Shown here: positions 1 through 11,683 of the stretch, piece by piece
Numbering within the stretch: the first letter of the stretch is position 1
How the letters are laid out: every line of letters begins with the position of its first letter
NCBI RefSeq assembly: GCF_964355755.1
Contig: NC_092672.1
Coordinates: forward strand, 35,832,501 to 35,896,500
Length of the DNA: 64,000 bases
Origin: Antedon mediterranea
Lineage: Eukaryota; Echinodermata; Crinoidea; Comatulida; Antedonidae
Direction of reading: 5' to 3'
The notes under the pieces: generated by a model
Database searches by the model: none
What the model was told of the DNA's origin: nothing
The model's input: only the letters and a program-made list of their open reading frames with translations
Program-made: the position numbers and the translations under genes

Positions 1-647
1 TCTTCATTTAGTTTATCATTATCCAAAGAAAGAAAGTTATTGTTTTCTTGTAAGTCTGTAAGTTCTTGTAATGTTGCTTGTAATTCTTCATTAACTGTAT
101 AATGATTCTCCTCCATTTGAAGGATCCGATCTTGCAAGCAAGCTACTGACCCTTCTCCTTCACTACTTACTATATCCCAATTGTTATCAGATGTATTTGA
201 TGGATCATCAGCTAGAATTGATCCACCATCTGAAGATGAAGATGGCATAAATGGAAGTAAGAACAATTCATTTACAAGACTACCTTCTGACGGCATACGC
301 TCAAGCGTGGTTCCATCTTGCTCCGTCGGTAACGTCGGACTTTCTCCGTGTAATCGTGAACTTCCTTCTAATGCAAGTAACATTGCTTTTTCATAGTCCG
401 TTTTTGAGTACTGCATAGATGAATCCAATGCTGTTATTTTATCTTTCAAATTCCTGTTCTCTTGTTTCAACAGTTCTAACTGCTGTCGCATTGCCATGTT
501 TTCTTGTTGTGTTTGTTGCAGAAGCTCGTTTATCTCCGTCCAGCCAGCGGTATTCAAGTCCGTCTGACTCATGTTGGCAGTAACCCGCTCAGTTAAATCG
601 TCACTGGTGGAATGTTCTACCGGCGTTGAAGGGGTGGTATCATCAAC
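1..647 (-). CDS. SPECC1L: Cytospin (SPECC1/SPECC1L-like) internal exon, partial
   Basis: Read on the minus strand this is one open exon of about 215 codons that continues past the left edge. Cytospins are coiled-coil proteins with a C-terminal calponin-homology domain that link actin and microtubules in adhesion, migration and cytokinesis. The exon contains a first coiled coil (MRQQLELLKQENRNLKDK), an acidic Ser-rich linker, then SVACLQDRILQMEENHY followed by NEELQATLQELTDLQ. The last part matches the highly conserved cytospin segment around 'MEEN..ST.EELQATLQELADLQ'. The acceptor is a TCTCAACAG ending at 648, so the exon begins in phase 0 with GTT GAT GAT. The calponin-homology domain is not in the window. 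Family assignment rests on recognised motifs. Whether it is called SPECC1 or SPECC1L is arbitrary, because invertebrates usually have one pre-duplication gene. Confidence 0.85.
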
Positions 648-2874
648 CTGTTGAGATAAAATGCAATGAATAAAACATCGTAGATTTCTGAAATATCTAT
701 ATTCTTTTGACAAACATAGTCTTCTGATAAAAAATATTGATCCAATTCAAGTAGAAGTATTTAATTTGAAAATGAAACTCTAAGTTGTCAAATGTATAGA
801 AGGAAACGCACTTTGTTAAGTTTGAAGTGTTTAACAACTTTTGGAATAAACCATTATTGTTATAGGTATACCTTTACAAAACCAAAGCACAAAATTTGAA
901 CTTCTTAATCCCTTGTAAGAAATCATAGTCTTCACATAACCATTGGAATACATCTTGAGTCTTGTTCTGTTTGTTTTTTAAAGTAATTTTCCAAACATGA
1001 CACATTTAGAACATTCTATTGCCCTTTCAGAGGTAACCATTTCCTTTTAGGGATGGTCTAAAAATAACTTTAAATTGAGCTAAATTGAGCTAAAATAAGC
1101 ATCAAATTTTGAACTATCTATGCTTAAATTAAATTAACTCACTTGAGGTCAAATTAATCCTTGTTAGCATAAAATTAAAGTAACTAATTAAAATACAAAT
1201 AGGCCAGTAATTTCATAACAGCTAAGAAGATTTTTAATTAATTTAATATTGATTCTGCCAGTTATCCAATTTGTAATAATAACTACCAAACACAGAAGTA
1301 CAAAATAACGTATTCATTTGAATTATGTGGTGTAGGGGAACTGAGGATTTCAGTAAATATGATATTACTGTATATAATAATATAAATTCTAAATAATGAA
1401 ATACAGTATCAACTAATAGTACAGTAATGTAATAATTATAAAGAGTGCATTTATAGATATTCTGACTATACTATTCTTTGAAACCTTACATATTTATTTG
1501 GCCATGCAAATTTTCCTGACAATTCTATAGAATTTGTCTTGTAATCTTCCTATTATGCTAAAGAATGGAACAAAATAAAGCTGATATTTAGTAGATTTCA
1601 GGTACTAACCTAGCGTTAAATCAGACTTAACACAGAATAAACAACACAGAATAAGGGCATATCAAGTGAATTATCTAGTATTAGTAATACAGTAGCCTGT
1701 TCATAGACATAATTACAAATTATTTAGAAAATAAAGAACAAACTCTGTAAACAAAGACCCTATTGTTAAGTTTCTACTAATAATTGATATTGCAGACTAA
1801 TAATAATATCACATTATTGCATAGAAAATGTAATTTGTGAATCCATTAGCTAGATTCGCTGACCTGGGTGTAAAACCTAGGATCATTTCATGTTCATCAC
1901 ATATCGTACTTCCATTAACATTTTGGTTCATCCAAAAAAAATGTTATTTGTGGCTATAAAATATGTAGTATAATGTTTTCTTATGTTTAATGTAGCCAGT
2001 GAATCTATTTGCATTAATATTCCTATGTTATTAATTTTAGACTATAAAATAATTTATTGTGTGAATTAATGAGACTGAATTGCTAGCTTCAAATTGCCAG
2101 GAAATGATTAATAATGCATTAGATAACTTATGAATATTCATGAGGCTAAACTGTATTCATTTATAACACTGAGAGTGATGAATAATACTGTATATGGGGC
2201 AAAGTTAGTGTAGTGGTGACTTAATGTAGGTTTAAATGTATCATTTTAACATCATTTAAATAATACATTTCTTTCTCACATTAATATTATCATTATCATA
2301 CTCTATACTAACATTATTACAGTAATTCTATGGAGTATCAATTCATATCGATCATTTCTTTGCATTAATAGAAAAAATCCATTTTAACCAACCAGCTTTT
2401 CTCCAGGTCAATTTGAGTCCATTTTTTTATACTTTTTATTTACATTTTTGTAAAATTTTATTGTACAATATAATTTGCCATTTATAAGAAAATCATAGAC
2501 AACCAGCATTTTAACGGGAATACAACATATTTATCAGCTAATTTACATTTGTGCTAAAATATTCAGTGCATTACTGAACTGTACTTATCGTCACCTAGCA
2601 GAAAAAGAATGTTAAAATTGCTTGATGCTCCGACGACGACGTGCAATAACAACATTATTCATGAGCTGGCTAGAGAATAATTTGAATTGATGTATCTCAT
2701 TATACAGTAATTAGATTTAAAAAAAAGTTTTAAATTCAAATTCAAAAATTATAATGACTATTGTTTTCATTTATCTCAATTTATGGAACGACAAATGATA
2801 ATAATTATTTATTGTTAAATTATTATCTAATTGCATTTTCTTTTAAATTATTCTTTTAATTAAATCAACAGTCG

Positions 2875-2901
2875 CCAGGCATTATTTTAAATAATGCCTG
2901 G
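2875..2901. repeat. 27-bp near-perfect palindrome
   Basis: Two 13-base arms (CCAGGCATTATTT and its exact complement) flank a single T. It would form a tight hairpin. No transposon ends are visible around it. Confidence 0.8.
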
Positions 2902-4093
2902 TGAGTGTTGATTGTTAAGTCTGTTATGGCATCATTATAGGCTTGTTCACCCTAGTACATTATATTCTTTTGAAATCGATGGAAAGGAGAGGGGGGGGGG
3001 GAGGGGTAGAAAGGGTTGAAGTGTTTGGTGGAAGAGATAAAATAAAAAAAAATTCACACCATTATTCATTCTAAGAATAGTATTAAGTTTTCTATTATTT
3101 AAAAAAAATACTTCTTTAAAATGTATTGATACAGTACTTGTGTGATGTATAGAATAGTTAAAAATTGAACTTGGATACAAACAAAAATGAACACAAAAGG
3201 GCATAAATTGTTTTTAATAATATGATTATGAACTCAGAATATCTCATATCTACATCTTCTTAATCTGCTGTAGGATATGACTTGCATTTAATATGTAAAA
3301 TTCAGTTTTTTAATGCACGTTCATAATCAGAATACTGTAGTTATATGAATAAGGGTAACCGTACTTTTTAAATTTTCATAGAATAGCTACAGGCTAAAAA
3401 ACAAATAAGCTTTGTAGACAGAACAAGAGATAGTATCACAGTAGTGTAACACAAAGACATAGTAGCAAAAATAGTTAAACTTCACCCAGCAGATGTCAGC
3501 ATACACTTTGTATTAATATCGTGAGGTGGTTTCCCGATTAATCGTACGATCAAAACGGTACTGGGTATGATCAACTAGCGTTCGTGTTCCCACCTAATCA
3601 TCCATTCATAGAAGTACTGATGAAGATATCAATCTGTGGCGACAATAGAATGGACCCGAGACCTGGCTATCTTCGACTTTTAAATAATAGAAAGTTTAGA
3701 AAAATGTTTTTGTTAGACTAGAAATGTACGTTGTATGTATATTGAAAAATGGTTGTAGTTTTCAAAATTACGTTGTATAAGTTGCGATGTGAAAAACTGT
3801 TATTTGATCGTTAGTTGTCGTGTACATAAAGCAAAAATATAAATATAATAAAATAAAATAAAAATCGTTAGTAAAACTTTAAAAAAAAAGAGTAAAGATA
3901 TAAGGAAGAAAAGCAAAGAGATCATGGAGCGGCTGTACCAGAATATACAACACTAAGTATTGTAAAGTTAAAAACTAAAAATGTAGGCGATTAATATCCA
4001 TCTAGACAAAAGGAGATGCTAGGTTAATACCCAGTTTACCCATTAAAAAAAAAGAAAAAAATGATTAAACAACTGATAATGTTTACAAGTTAA

Positions 4094-4320
4094 GTGGAGG
4101 TGTAGCTTGGTGGTGGTTAGTGCTTGCCTTCAAATCCAAATGTCCAGGGTTCAAGTCTGACATACTGTAGTGCAAGTTTTGTAACCACCACTGATAATGC
4201 CTACAGTACTCAATACCTATACCATAAGTCTGAATTACTGATAAGACTGATATATATTAAAGCATGATGTAGTTTATCAATCCTGTAATTGCCGAGTTAC
4301 TAGTAAGTTTATGGATGGTA
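4094..4320 (+). mobile_element. tRNA-derived SINE, family B, diverged copy
   Basis: A box A-like start (GTGTAGCTTGGTGGT) is followed about 40 bases later by a box B-like GGGTTCAAGTCTGAC, then an unrelated body. It ends in a tail (ATCCTGTAATTG.CGAGTTACT) shared with the copy at 23424-23650 and the fragment at 63915-63985. Shared head and tail in independent copies mark it as a SINE rather than a tRNA gene. Confidence 0.7.
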
Positions 4321-5511
4321 CTATATGAATTTATAAAATGTGTATGATATCACCTTATGATGCATGACACCAAAATACACTAAATGAATAGAAAAATATT
4401 TGAAATGACAAATTACTTATATGCCCTTTTTAAACGACCTATAGCAACATCCATAATATTAATTTGAAAAGCAACCAAAGTCAGTTCAGACTCACTTAGT
4501 TCATTATTGATCACAGTGCTTTCATAATATTATTATTTCAACCTTCACATTATCAAACCATGCATTAACGAATGAAAGCTCGGAATTTGGTGTAGATAAA
4601 TTCATGAAAACACGTTTACACTGCCTCCATGTTGCAACAATTAATTTATAAAATTGTAATTATTATCATAAACAATTTCTGTAACACTTTTATTAAAAGG
4701 TGTGTAAAAGATTCATGGTTTATATTTCAATAAATAAATAAATAAATAAACAACTACACTGGAATATGTTTGTAATGACAACAAATATGGTAGGAGGAGT
4801 CAAGTCTTGCCACACCTTTTCATGGAACGCATGCAAAGTATACAACAACACTCACATTTATTAATAAAACCTCATTAGATGAACTGTTCAAATGCCAGTT
4901 ATATTGAAATAACTATAAGCAGTAGTAACCACTTCATACTGTACTATTCCACCATCCTCCTTCTATATAAAATATTTTCAAAATCTACTAATTAGCACAG
5001 ATGCGAGCTTATTTATCTCTATTTTACCATTTTAATAGGACACATTTTGCTGCAAAATATTATTATTAATCAATAAAATTATCATAATACAGCATAATAC
5101 TTTAATACTAGCATACGTTTCCTGTGTTTAATGTTATTAACCGACTGCAGACAATCTAGGCTTCTAACGAAAAGGTTGTATAATAAATTATACATTCAAT
5201 ACAATAAATTACAACTGAAACCAATATTTGTATAAAACATACCACTAGCATAAATAATTTGAACGTAATATTTACATAGCACAATTAATTATTAAATACT
5301 CTATAAAATAATTTTTAGTGAATGTGTGTAATTAATATTAAAAAATTTACATTGTTTAAGATGCAAACAAATTTAGACAGATAATATATTAACGAGATAG
5401 CGAATTTGTGAATATTATTACGGAGATCACAATTATCGCTGATCTGTGTACTGCAGAAGACAATCAATAAACAGCACACAGCATGATGGATGCCGTCTGA
5501 CACATACTTAC

Positions 5512-5520
5512 ATCTGCCAT
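5512..5520 (-). CDS. Candidate first coding exon (Met-Ala-Asp) of the cytospin gene
   Basis: On the minus strand an ATG GCA GAT lies directly before a strong donor (GTAAGTATG). The start context has G at -3 and G at +4. The exon ends in phase 0, which fits the phase-0 acceptor at 648, so the joined protein would begin Met-Ala-Asp-Val-Asp-Asp. This start would skip the long N-terminal region found in vertebrate SPECC1L, so it would be either a short isoform from an internal promoter or a lineage-specific start. The call rests only on the donor, Kozak context and phase. A transcript is needed to confirm it. Confidence 0.4.
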
Positions 5521-5700
5521 TGCAAAATCCGTTCACGAAGCTAAAAACGGCCTAGCAAAACCCCAGCATACGTGCATGCAAATGAAAGGGAAATCTCCTC
5601 TCAGCAAAATAAATCCAGAATTTTATTTTTCATTATTGAGTCCAGCGATGTATGTTAATTCAACCAATAGATGTTGTAAAGCCAGTACGGTAGGCTTTTG
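5521..5700 (-). promoter_or_regulatory. Possible promoter/5'UTR for the short cytospin start
   Basis: GC content rises relative to its surroundings just upstream of the candidate Met-Ala-Asp exon. An octamer motif (ATGCAAAT on the plus strand, 5576-5583) lies about 55 bases upstream of the ATG. No clear TATA box was seen. Weak inference. Confidence 0.25.
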
Positions 5701-6984
5701 TGTAAGGCAGTTATTTCACGCTTGACTGATTCGAATACCTAATCAGGTTATTTTATGGCATAATATCGTGGCATTATGATAGGCTTTACTTGCTTATGCT
5801 CAGTTGCAGATGAAAAATAGAAAAATATTTTGAAAGATTGCCTAAACGTGTAATGAGTGTTTAGATGTAATTAAGCATTATGATCAAAGCAATCAAGTAT
5901 TTTAGACAAATACCGCTTGAAAGTTCTAACAATAAGTAATCTTTTAAGGGGCAAAATTTTTTAATTTTTATATTTTTAAATCATATCATTTTTTTTTTGC
6001 TACGGGAAATATATAAAGTTACAATCAAAGGAACAAAGTTTTTTAACAACAGCGTTCAACAATTATTATATTAATTTTTCCACCTTTACTGTGATTTTAA
6101 AATAATAATAATAATTTATTCAATTTCACTTAAAATTTTAAATAAAAAATTAAGTGAAAAAAATTATAACTTACAGTCACATTTTGTTGGTTTAAAACTA
6201 AATAGAAATTCAGTTTCAACCCAGCTATTTTGTCTGTCCCCCACTCCTACCAACCAACATTACAAAGATAGAAGTTAGAATAGGGCACTCGCCATTTTTA
6301 GGCCCACCTCCACCCTCTAGTCATAATAGTTATATTTGGTTAAATTATAAAATTATCTTATTGCTCTTACCGTTATATTATCCAAGTTTGCAGTTTTAGA
6401 ACAATCAGAAATTTCAAATATTTAAATCAGAAACCAATAGTGACAACGCAGTGCTACGATCCATCATCATGTCAAGAATGAAACTCAAAAACTGTGGAAA
6501 ATTGACACTTTTTACTATTATAAAGGTAACTGTACATAAATTAGGGCAGGCTTTAAATTTTGTCCATCCCCAATTGTTCTATTCAATGTCAATGACAATA
6601 GTTTGTCAGTGGGCCGCTAAAAGACAAGGTAGAGCGTGAAATAGATAGAACTATTTATGAACAACTATTGTCCTGTAATCACGTTCCAGCGGGTTTGTGA
6701 CCTCAAAAGTCAAAGAAATGCTTACAACAAGTTATACATAAAATGATTAATTCAAGGTAATATCTAAATAAAGAAAACAAAATTTCAACAATCACAATAA
6801 AAGACCATTTCACAACATTGCAACTAACTGTACCATAGTTGGGATTGTGACCTAAAAAGTCACAAAAGGGTCACAGAAATATTTTGTTCATTGACTAATT
6901 GTACTTTTTATAACATCACCCTAAATATGGGAGCTGTACGCACCCGTTGCACCCCCCCTGCGTACGGCCCTGATTTGTATGTCC

Positions 6985-7235
6985 TCTTTTTTGAGAGAGA
7001 GGCTATTGTTGGTTTATCCAGGTAAGCTGGCACGAAATATGCTACACACAGCCTTAAACTGTTACACAGTACATTGGTACAATCATTTATATAACACAGA
7101 TTATACACCGATAGGAGTGACGTGCTCTGCTGTTTTCTTCTTTTCATAATTTGAATGTCCTCTCTTGGAGAGTGAGGCTATGTTTGGTTTATCCAGGTAA
7201 ACTGGCAAAATAGGCTACACATGGCCTCAAACTGT
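6985..7235 (+). repeat. Dispersed repeat, two adjacent copies
   Basis: The block with TGTCCTCT, GAGAG.GAGGCTAT and GGTTTATCCAGGTAA, followed by CTGGCA and GGCTACACA, occurs twice about 170 bases apart. Related segments occur at 36380-36520 and 37820-37940 (inverted), 41885-42040 and 63195-63235. The family is unnamed as far as I can tell. Confidence 0.6.
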
Positions 7236-7703
7236 TTTATGAAAGTTCCAAAATATTAGATTAGGATTAATGAGATAAAATAGAAAATAAAAAACAAAAT
7301 ATTTAAGCATTCAACAAGGTTGAAAACATTAGGATTATGAGATATCACCACATGAAGGGTTCAAGGGTGATATGTAATTCAATTATAAGTGTTATTTTTT
7401 GGGAAATGTTAACATTTAAATCTCAAAGAATGCTATCCAATGAATTTGCATGGTAACTGATCAATCTGGATTTCCTTATAAGACCTTTGTGGTATCAAAG
7501 AGATTGAGGACTTAACTTATATTCTACACTTTGTGAACTTTAGGGAATCTGATATTTATACTAAAGTTAGAGTGGGATGTGTAATGTTTCCTGACGAAGC
7601 GTTCAAAACATTTGTGATCTATTCATAGCAAAATGTACATTTATTTTTATATTTTAGAAGTGAAAATGAAATTCCCATAAAATAGTTCACAGGATGGGTG
7701 CCT

Positions 7704-7901
7704 CAGGCCTTGTTTGAAAATCATAGGTGTGCTACAAATTGCACTCCTCAATACATTCAGGGGTGCTGTAGGTGTGCTGTTTGTATTTGGTGTGTAGAAG
7801 TTTACCAAATTTAAGCGTGTTGTAAATCGCACTCCTCAAGGGCAGTTTAGGAGTGTGTTAAGCGAGTGATCACACTCACTCGCCTTAAAAGACAAGGCCT
7901 G
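7704..7901 (-). mobile_element. CAGGCC-ended MITE with 6-bp target duplication (copy 1)
   Basis: A 198-bp element begins CAGGCCTTGT and ends ACAAGGCCTG. It is bounded by an exact direct repeat GTGCCT (7698-7703 and 7902-7907). It is homologous, in the opposite orientation, to 13574-13780: both contain ACTCCTCAA-type and CGAGTG blocks. It is non-autonomous, with no coding capacity. Confidence 0.85.
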
Positions 7902-9233
7902 GTGCCTGGGTGGTGCTTTGATCTAACCGATGGTGGGGTACAGGTGGTATTACTCACCTAAAGGTATAAACTACATGTGTATAGGTAAAGGGGTTTTCTT
8001 TTTTATTTTAGGCTTGAATTTAAAAAAATAGTTAGGGTTGTTAAAATGTGTAAAAACATTAAGCTGGCCTTTTGATAAACAAGATTTAGACTGAACTAAG
8101 TCACTAGTCTATAATAGTAATAATAAATACTTATTAGTAAACAGAAATAACTGTGTGAACATTACAAAATAAGGAAACACAATAATGCTATGCACTGTAT
8201 AGAAATATTATGTATTCAACTAAAAATGGCTAAACAAATTTTACATTACTGAACTTAAATTTTACGGTAAAAACATGTCAAATATCAGGTAGAAAATATG
8301 CTACAAAACATAAATTATGATTACCTTTAAATGTTATTGGGTATATATTCCTGATCCAGTATGTCTAGTCATGTTATGCTATAAGTAGTTGTAGACCTAT
8401 ATCATTCGTCGTCTAGTATGTACATGGTCAACAGACAGGATGTAATGTTTACCTCACAACTTCCTACCAACTGCATAGGAAACTTAATGTTTTTTCGCTA
8501 CATTCAAAAGCAATTATTATTATTATTGGTTATTCCACCTACGATGATGCCTTGGTCGAGCTGTGCTTAGGTACACTTATTGATAGACGTTGAGAACTTT
8601 TTACTTTATTTGCCAAAAGCCTTGGTAGAGATTCTTCTATAGGTAGACTACAAGTAATTTTAAAACCAATTTTATACATATTTTGTAAATTGAAATACAA
8701 CTTAGCATGTGTTTGCTGCTATATTTTAATCTATGAATAAATACCAACGAATAATTTATATTTGGGTAAGTAAATGTGTGTAATATATTGGTTATTAAAT
8801 GCATAGCATTTTCTTGATAGAATGATACAGTACTGTATATGGATTTTAAAGTAATATTGCTATGGATATATTTATATGTCACCATGATATTCCGAAATAA
8901 AAAGATGAATAAATTAATGAATATTATTAAATAATGGATATTATTTAAATAAATAATTATTATTATTGTTTATTATTGTTTTTTTTTTGGGTAGGAGATG
9001 GTGGTTGTTCCCCAAATTAAATTGTCTTTACTCTATGTTGAAACAATGAATTTCAGGCATGGTAACTATCACTATCATGCTAAGAACAACGAGCCACTAC
9101 ACCACCAAATATTGATAATTTAGACAATAGGCTTACTCAACTTTTTACTTGATAAAATTTATTTAAAACTAATCAGTGTTTTAAAAAAAATTTCAAAAAC
9201 TGACGTTATTTAAAATTTTGATTAATGAAGATA

Positions 9234-9695
9234 CCGTAAAACCTCGAAAAGAAGCCCATGGGCTTAAACCTCGAAATGAAGCCCATCTCGAAACGAAGCC
9301 CCTCTCAGTTTGCAAAAGTACTCTCGAAAAAAAGCCCATCTCGAAATGAAGCCCCGGGCTTCTTTTCAAGATAGTATGGGCTTCATTTCGAGATAGACTC
9401 CCGGATAGACTACTCATACTGTATTGAGATGATGACGAAATTATTGTATTTGACGGTGAATCATAGGACTGTTTTTTTGCTTTTTATATTGTTTTTTAAT
9501 TGGTATATTAAACATAATTTCATGGTTGAAAAAATGTCTCAAAAGTCACATTATTGTAGTAGAAATTCACAAAATTTACAGCATTCATTTCGAAAAGAAG
9601 CCCCCCTCTACAGTTTGCAAAAGTACTCTCGAAAAGAAACCCACCCAAGAGCACTAAAAAAAGAAGCCCATGGGCTTCTTTTCGAGGTTTTACGG
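9234..9695. mobile_element. Mariner-type MITE with TA duplication
   Basis: A 462-bp element with inverted ends starting CCGTAAAACCTCGAAAAGAA and the exact complement at the right end, flanked by TA on both sides. Subterminal AAGCCC/GGGCTT palindromic repeats fill both arms. The reading frame at 9429-9794 lies partly inside it and resembles no known protein. Confidence 0.85.
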
Positions 9696-11089
9696 TATGT
9701 ATTGTACTTTAAATTTATTTTTATTGCAATTCATTTGACCAATAATAAAAGAAAATGCCTCAAAAGTTTGATATTGATATTTCTTTGCTTATGATATAAT
9801 TTTATTTCTGTTTATTTTAGTGATCTTTTATGAGACAAAGTATTTTTTACTTCTAATTTTATTCCTGAAAAGATACAGGTGTCTGTGTTTGTACACATTT
9901 TTTCTGTCTCAACGTTGTATGAATTTAAAAAAAAAACTGTTGAAGATTTCAGAAAGACAGACATAGATAGAATAGAGATTGAAATATTAATATATTTGAA
10001 ACCAGAATCATATATGGAATGAAAAATATCTATTTATTTTAGTCCTAGTTAATCTTTAAATTAAAAATAACGACTTTTATTAACTATATATTACCAATGC
10101 AATGCTTACAATACCATATACCGGGATCGCTATACCATACTTACTTCTAGGCCTAATTACATTACAAAGGCAGTGAATGATGTCTGGGTTGTGTGCTCCT
10201 CCAATCACGGATTTCCCCGGTCACAGAAAGTGACACACACTGGCCTGGCTGTTTGGATTTCTATTTTAAACAACATTTTTCTAGGCCGTTGTCATGAACA
10301 ATAAATAGGCTGACCTACCACATTTCAAAGTTTGATTCCAGGGCTTTCACAGTTGAATTAATTCATCTAGGACCCATAAAATGGCTTTTGTTTTTTCTTT
10401 TATTCTCTCCCTCACACATGTTCTTATGGCCGTTCTTCAAAATCGACTCAAAATCAAAAACGTGATTTTAAATTATCATAACAAAAGCAAGAGCCCCCAA
10501 CGGCCACTCATTACTAAGCACTCAGAGATCTTTGCTTGGAGTAAAAATGCTAATACCATGCTCAGGTACCGAAGAAATTTAATTTTGTATACATACTATC
10601 CTATTTCTGTTCTTGATTATTAAATTAGTCATCAATTACCAAAACCGGGCTGTCAATCAAAGCAAATTGCGTTGGAAAATGGTTTTCTCTCTGAAAAAAT
10701 GCACGCCACGCAAACGTCATTAGGCCTACGTGTGCGTTTTTGTTTTTTGCGTTCAATTCAATTCTATTCAACTTCATTTAACCACGGAGGAGGCCCAGAT
10801 CAACACATGGTTGTTCTTCCCTGGAGCCGTGCACTGAAAGAAAATACAAATACAATTTCAACAATGTTTTTACAATATTATGTACAGTAGGCCTACAGGA
10901 TATAAATATATTTAAACGTTTTAATAAAGGGTATAGGCCTATGATTTCTATATCATGATCATGGATGAGATTTGTTAGATCAGGATTGTATATTTGTGTT
11001 GCATATATAGAGTTAAGTAGAAGAGTATCTAATCTACTATATTATAGTAGTAGTCTATTTTCTTACCCGCCATCAATGTCGTACCGTGC

Positions 11090-11376
11090 CTGGTATTTTG
11101 GCGCGGAAAATTAAGTCAACGTTTGCACCCACTGAGCAAAAGTGAAATATCTAACTGGAGAGGGCAGTACAATAAGTTAAATTTCCACGCGACGTGTTTA
11201 TGTAACTTCCGGGTTTTCTTCGATACTGACCAATCACAGGCTTCGAAATAAATCTAGTCGGGGCATGATATAAGTCATCGTAAAAGAACGAAAAGAAGAA
11301 AACGGCGGGTTAATGCAATTGCTAGCTGATGTGTGTTTGAGGCCTAATATTTTAATTACTAAAAACACCTACCAAT
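11090..11376 (+). promoter_or_regulatory. PPM1D promoter region with E2F, ETS and CCAAT motifs
   Basis: Upstream of the PPM1D start there is TTTTGGCGCGGAAAA (11096-11110), a near-palindromic E2F site. There is also an ETS-type ACTTCCGGGT (11205-11214) and a CCAAT box (11230-11234). There is no TATA box at a fixed distance, as expected for a housekeeping-type promoter. E2F1 control of mammalian Wip1 has been reported. Site function here is inferred from motif match only. Confidence 0.55.
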
Positions 11377-11683
11377 ATGACCGAAGAAGACAATTTACTG
11401 ACGGGTTTACGTTTCCGAGTATCAAATGCTTCAGATCAAGGGGGTAGAAATTACATGGAAGATGTAGTATGTGAGCATTTCGAAAAAACAGAGGCGGCAG
11501 ACATTGCATGTTTTGCTGTTTTTGATGGTCATGGCGGACGGGAAGCGGCTGTTTACGCGCGAGATCATCTGTGGAAGAACATCAAGAACCAGCCTGGTTT
11601 CCTTTCATTCGACGAAAAGCAAACTAAAAAAGCAATAAAAGATGGATTCGCAATAACACAGAATGATATGTGGAAGTTCAGAG
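11377..11683 (+). CDS. PPM1D: PPM1D exon 1
   Basis: Starts at the first in-frame ATG (MTEEDN) and ends with one base of codon 103 before the donor G|GTATTT. It carries the MEDV and FDGHGG metal-binding motifs. Confidence 0.93.

Larger units (their letters stand above)
648..5511 (-). other. Putative cytospin intron, AT-rich
   Basis: About 4.9 kb between the cytospin exon and the candidate first exon. It is strongly AT-rich with only short spurious reading frames. It holds a 27-bp palindrome (2875-2901), a short poly-G/purine tract near 2987-3006, a tRNA-derived SINE (4094-4320) and an AATA microsatellite near 4728-4750. I saw no conserved exon here. Confidence 0.5.
5701..11040. other. Repeat-bearing region between the cytospin and PPM1D genes
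   Basis: AT-rich DNA with no convincing exon. It contains a dispersed repeat in two copies (6985-7235), a CAGGCC-ended MITE (7704-7901) and a mariner-type MITE (9234-9695). Further 5' exons of the cytospin gene could hide here, but none was recognised. Confidence 0.5.

Noticed and set aside
3500-3700. Possible LINE 3' end or exon (MDPRPGYLRLLNN-like frame, A-rich stretch after it)
   Set aside because: The frame is short and interrupted, and no reverse transcriptase motif or defined end could be found.
9429-9794. 121-codon frame
   Set aside because: It overlaps the right half of a MITE; composition and lack of homology indicate chance.
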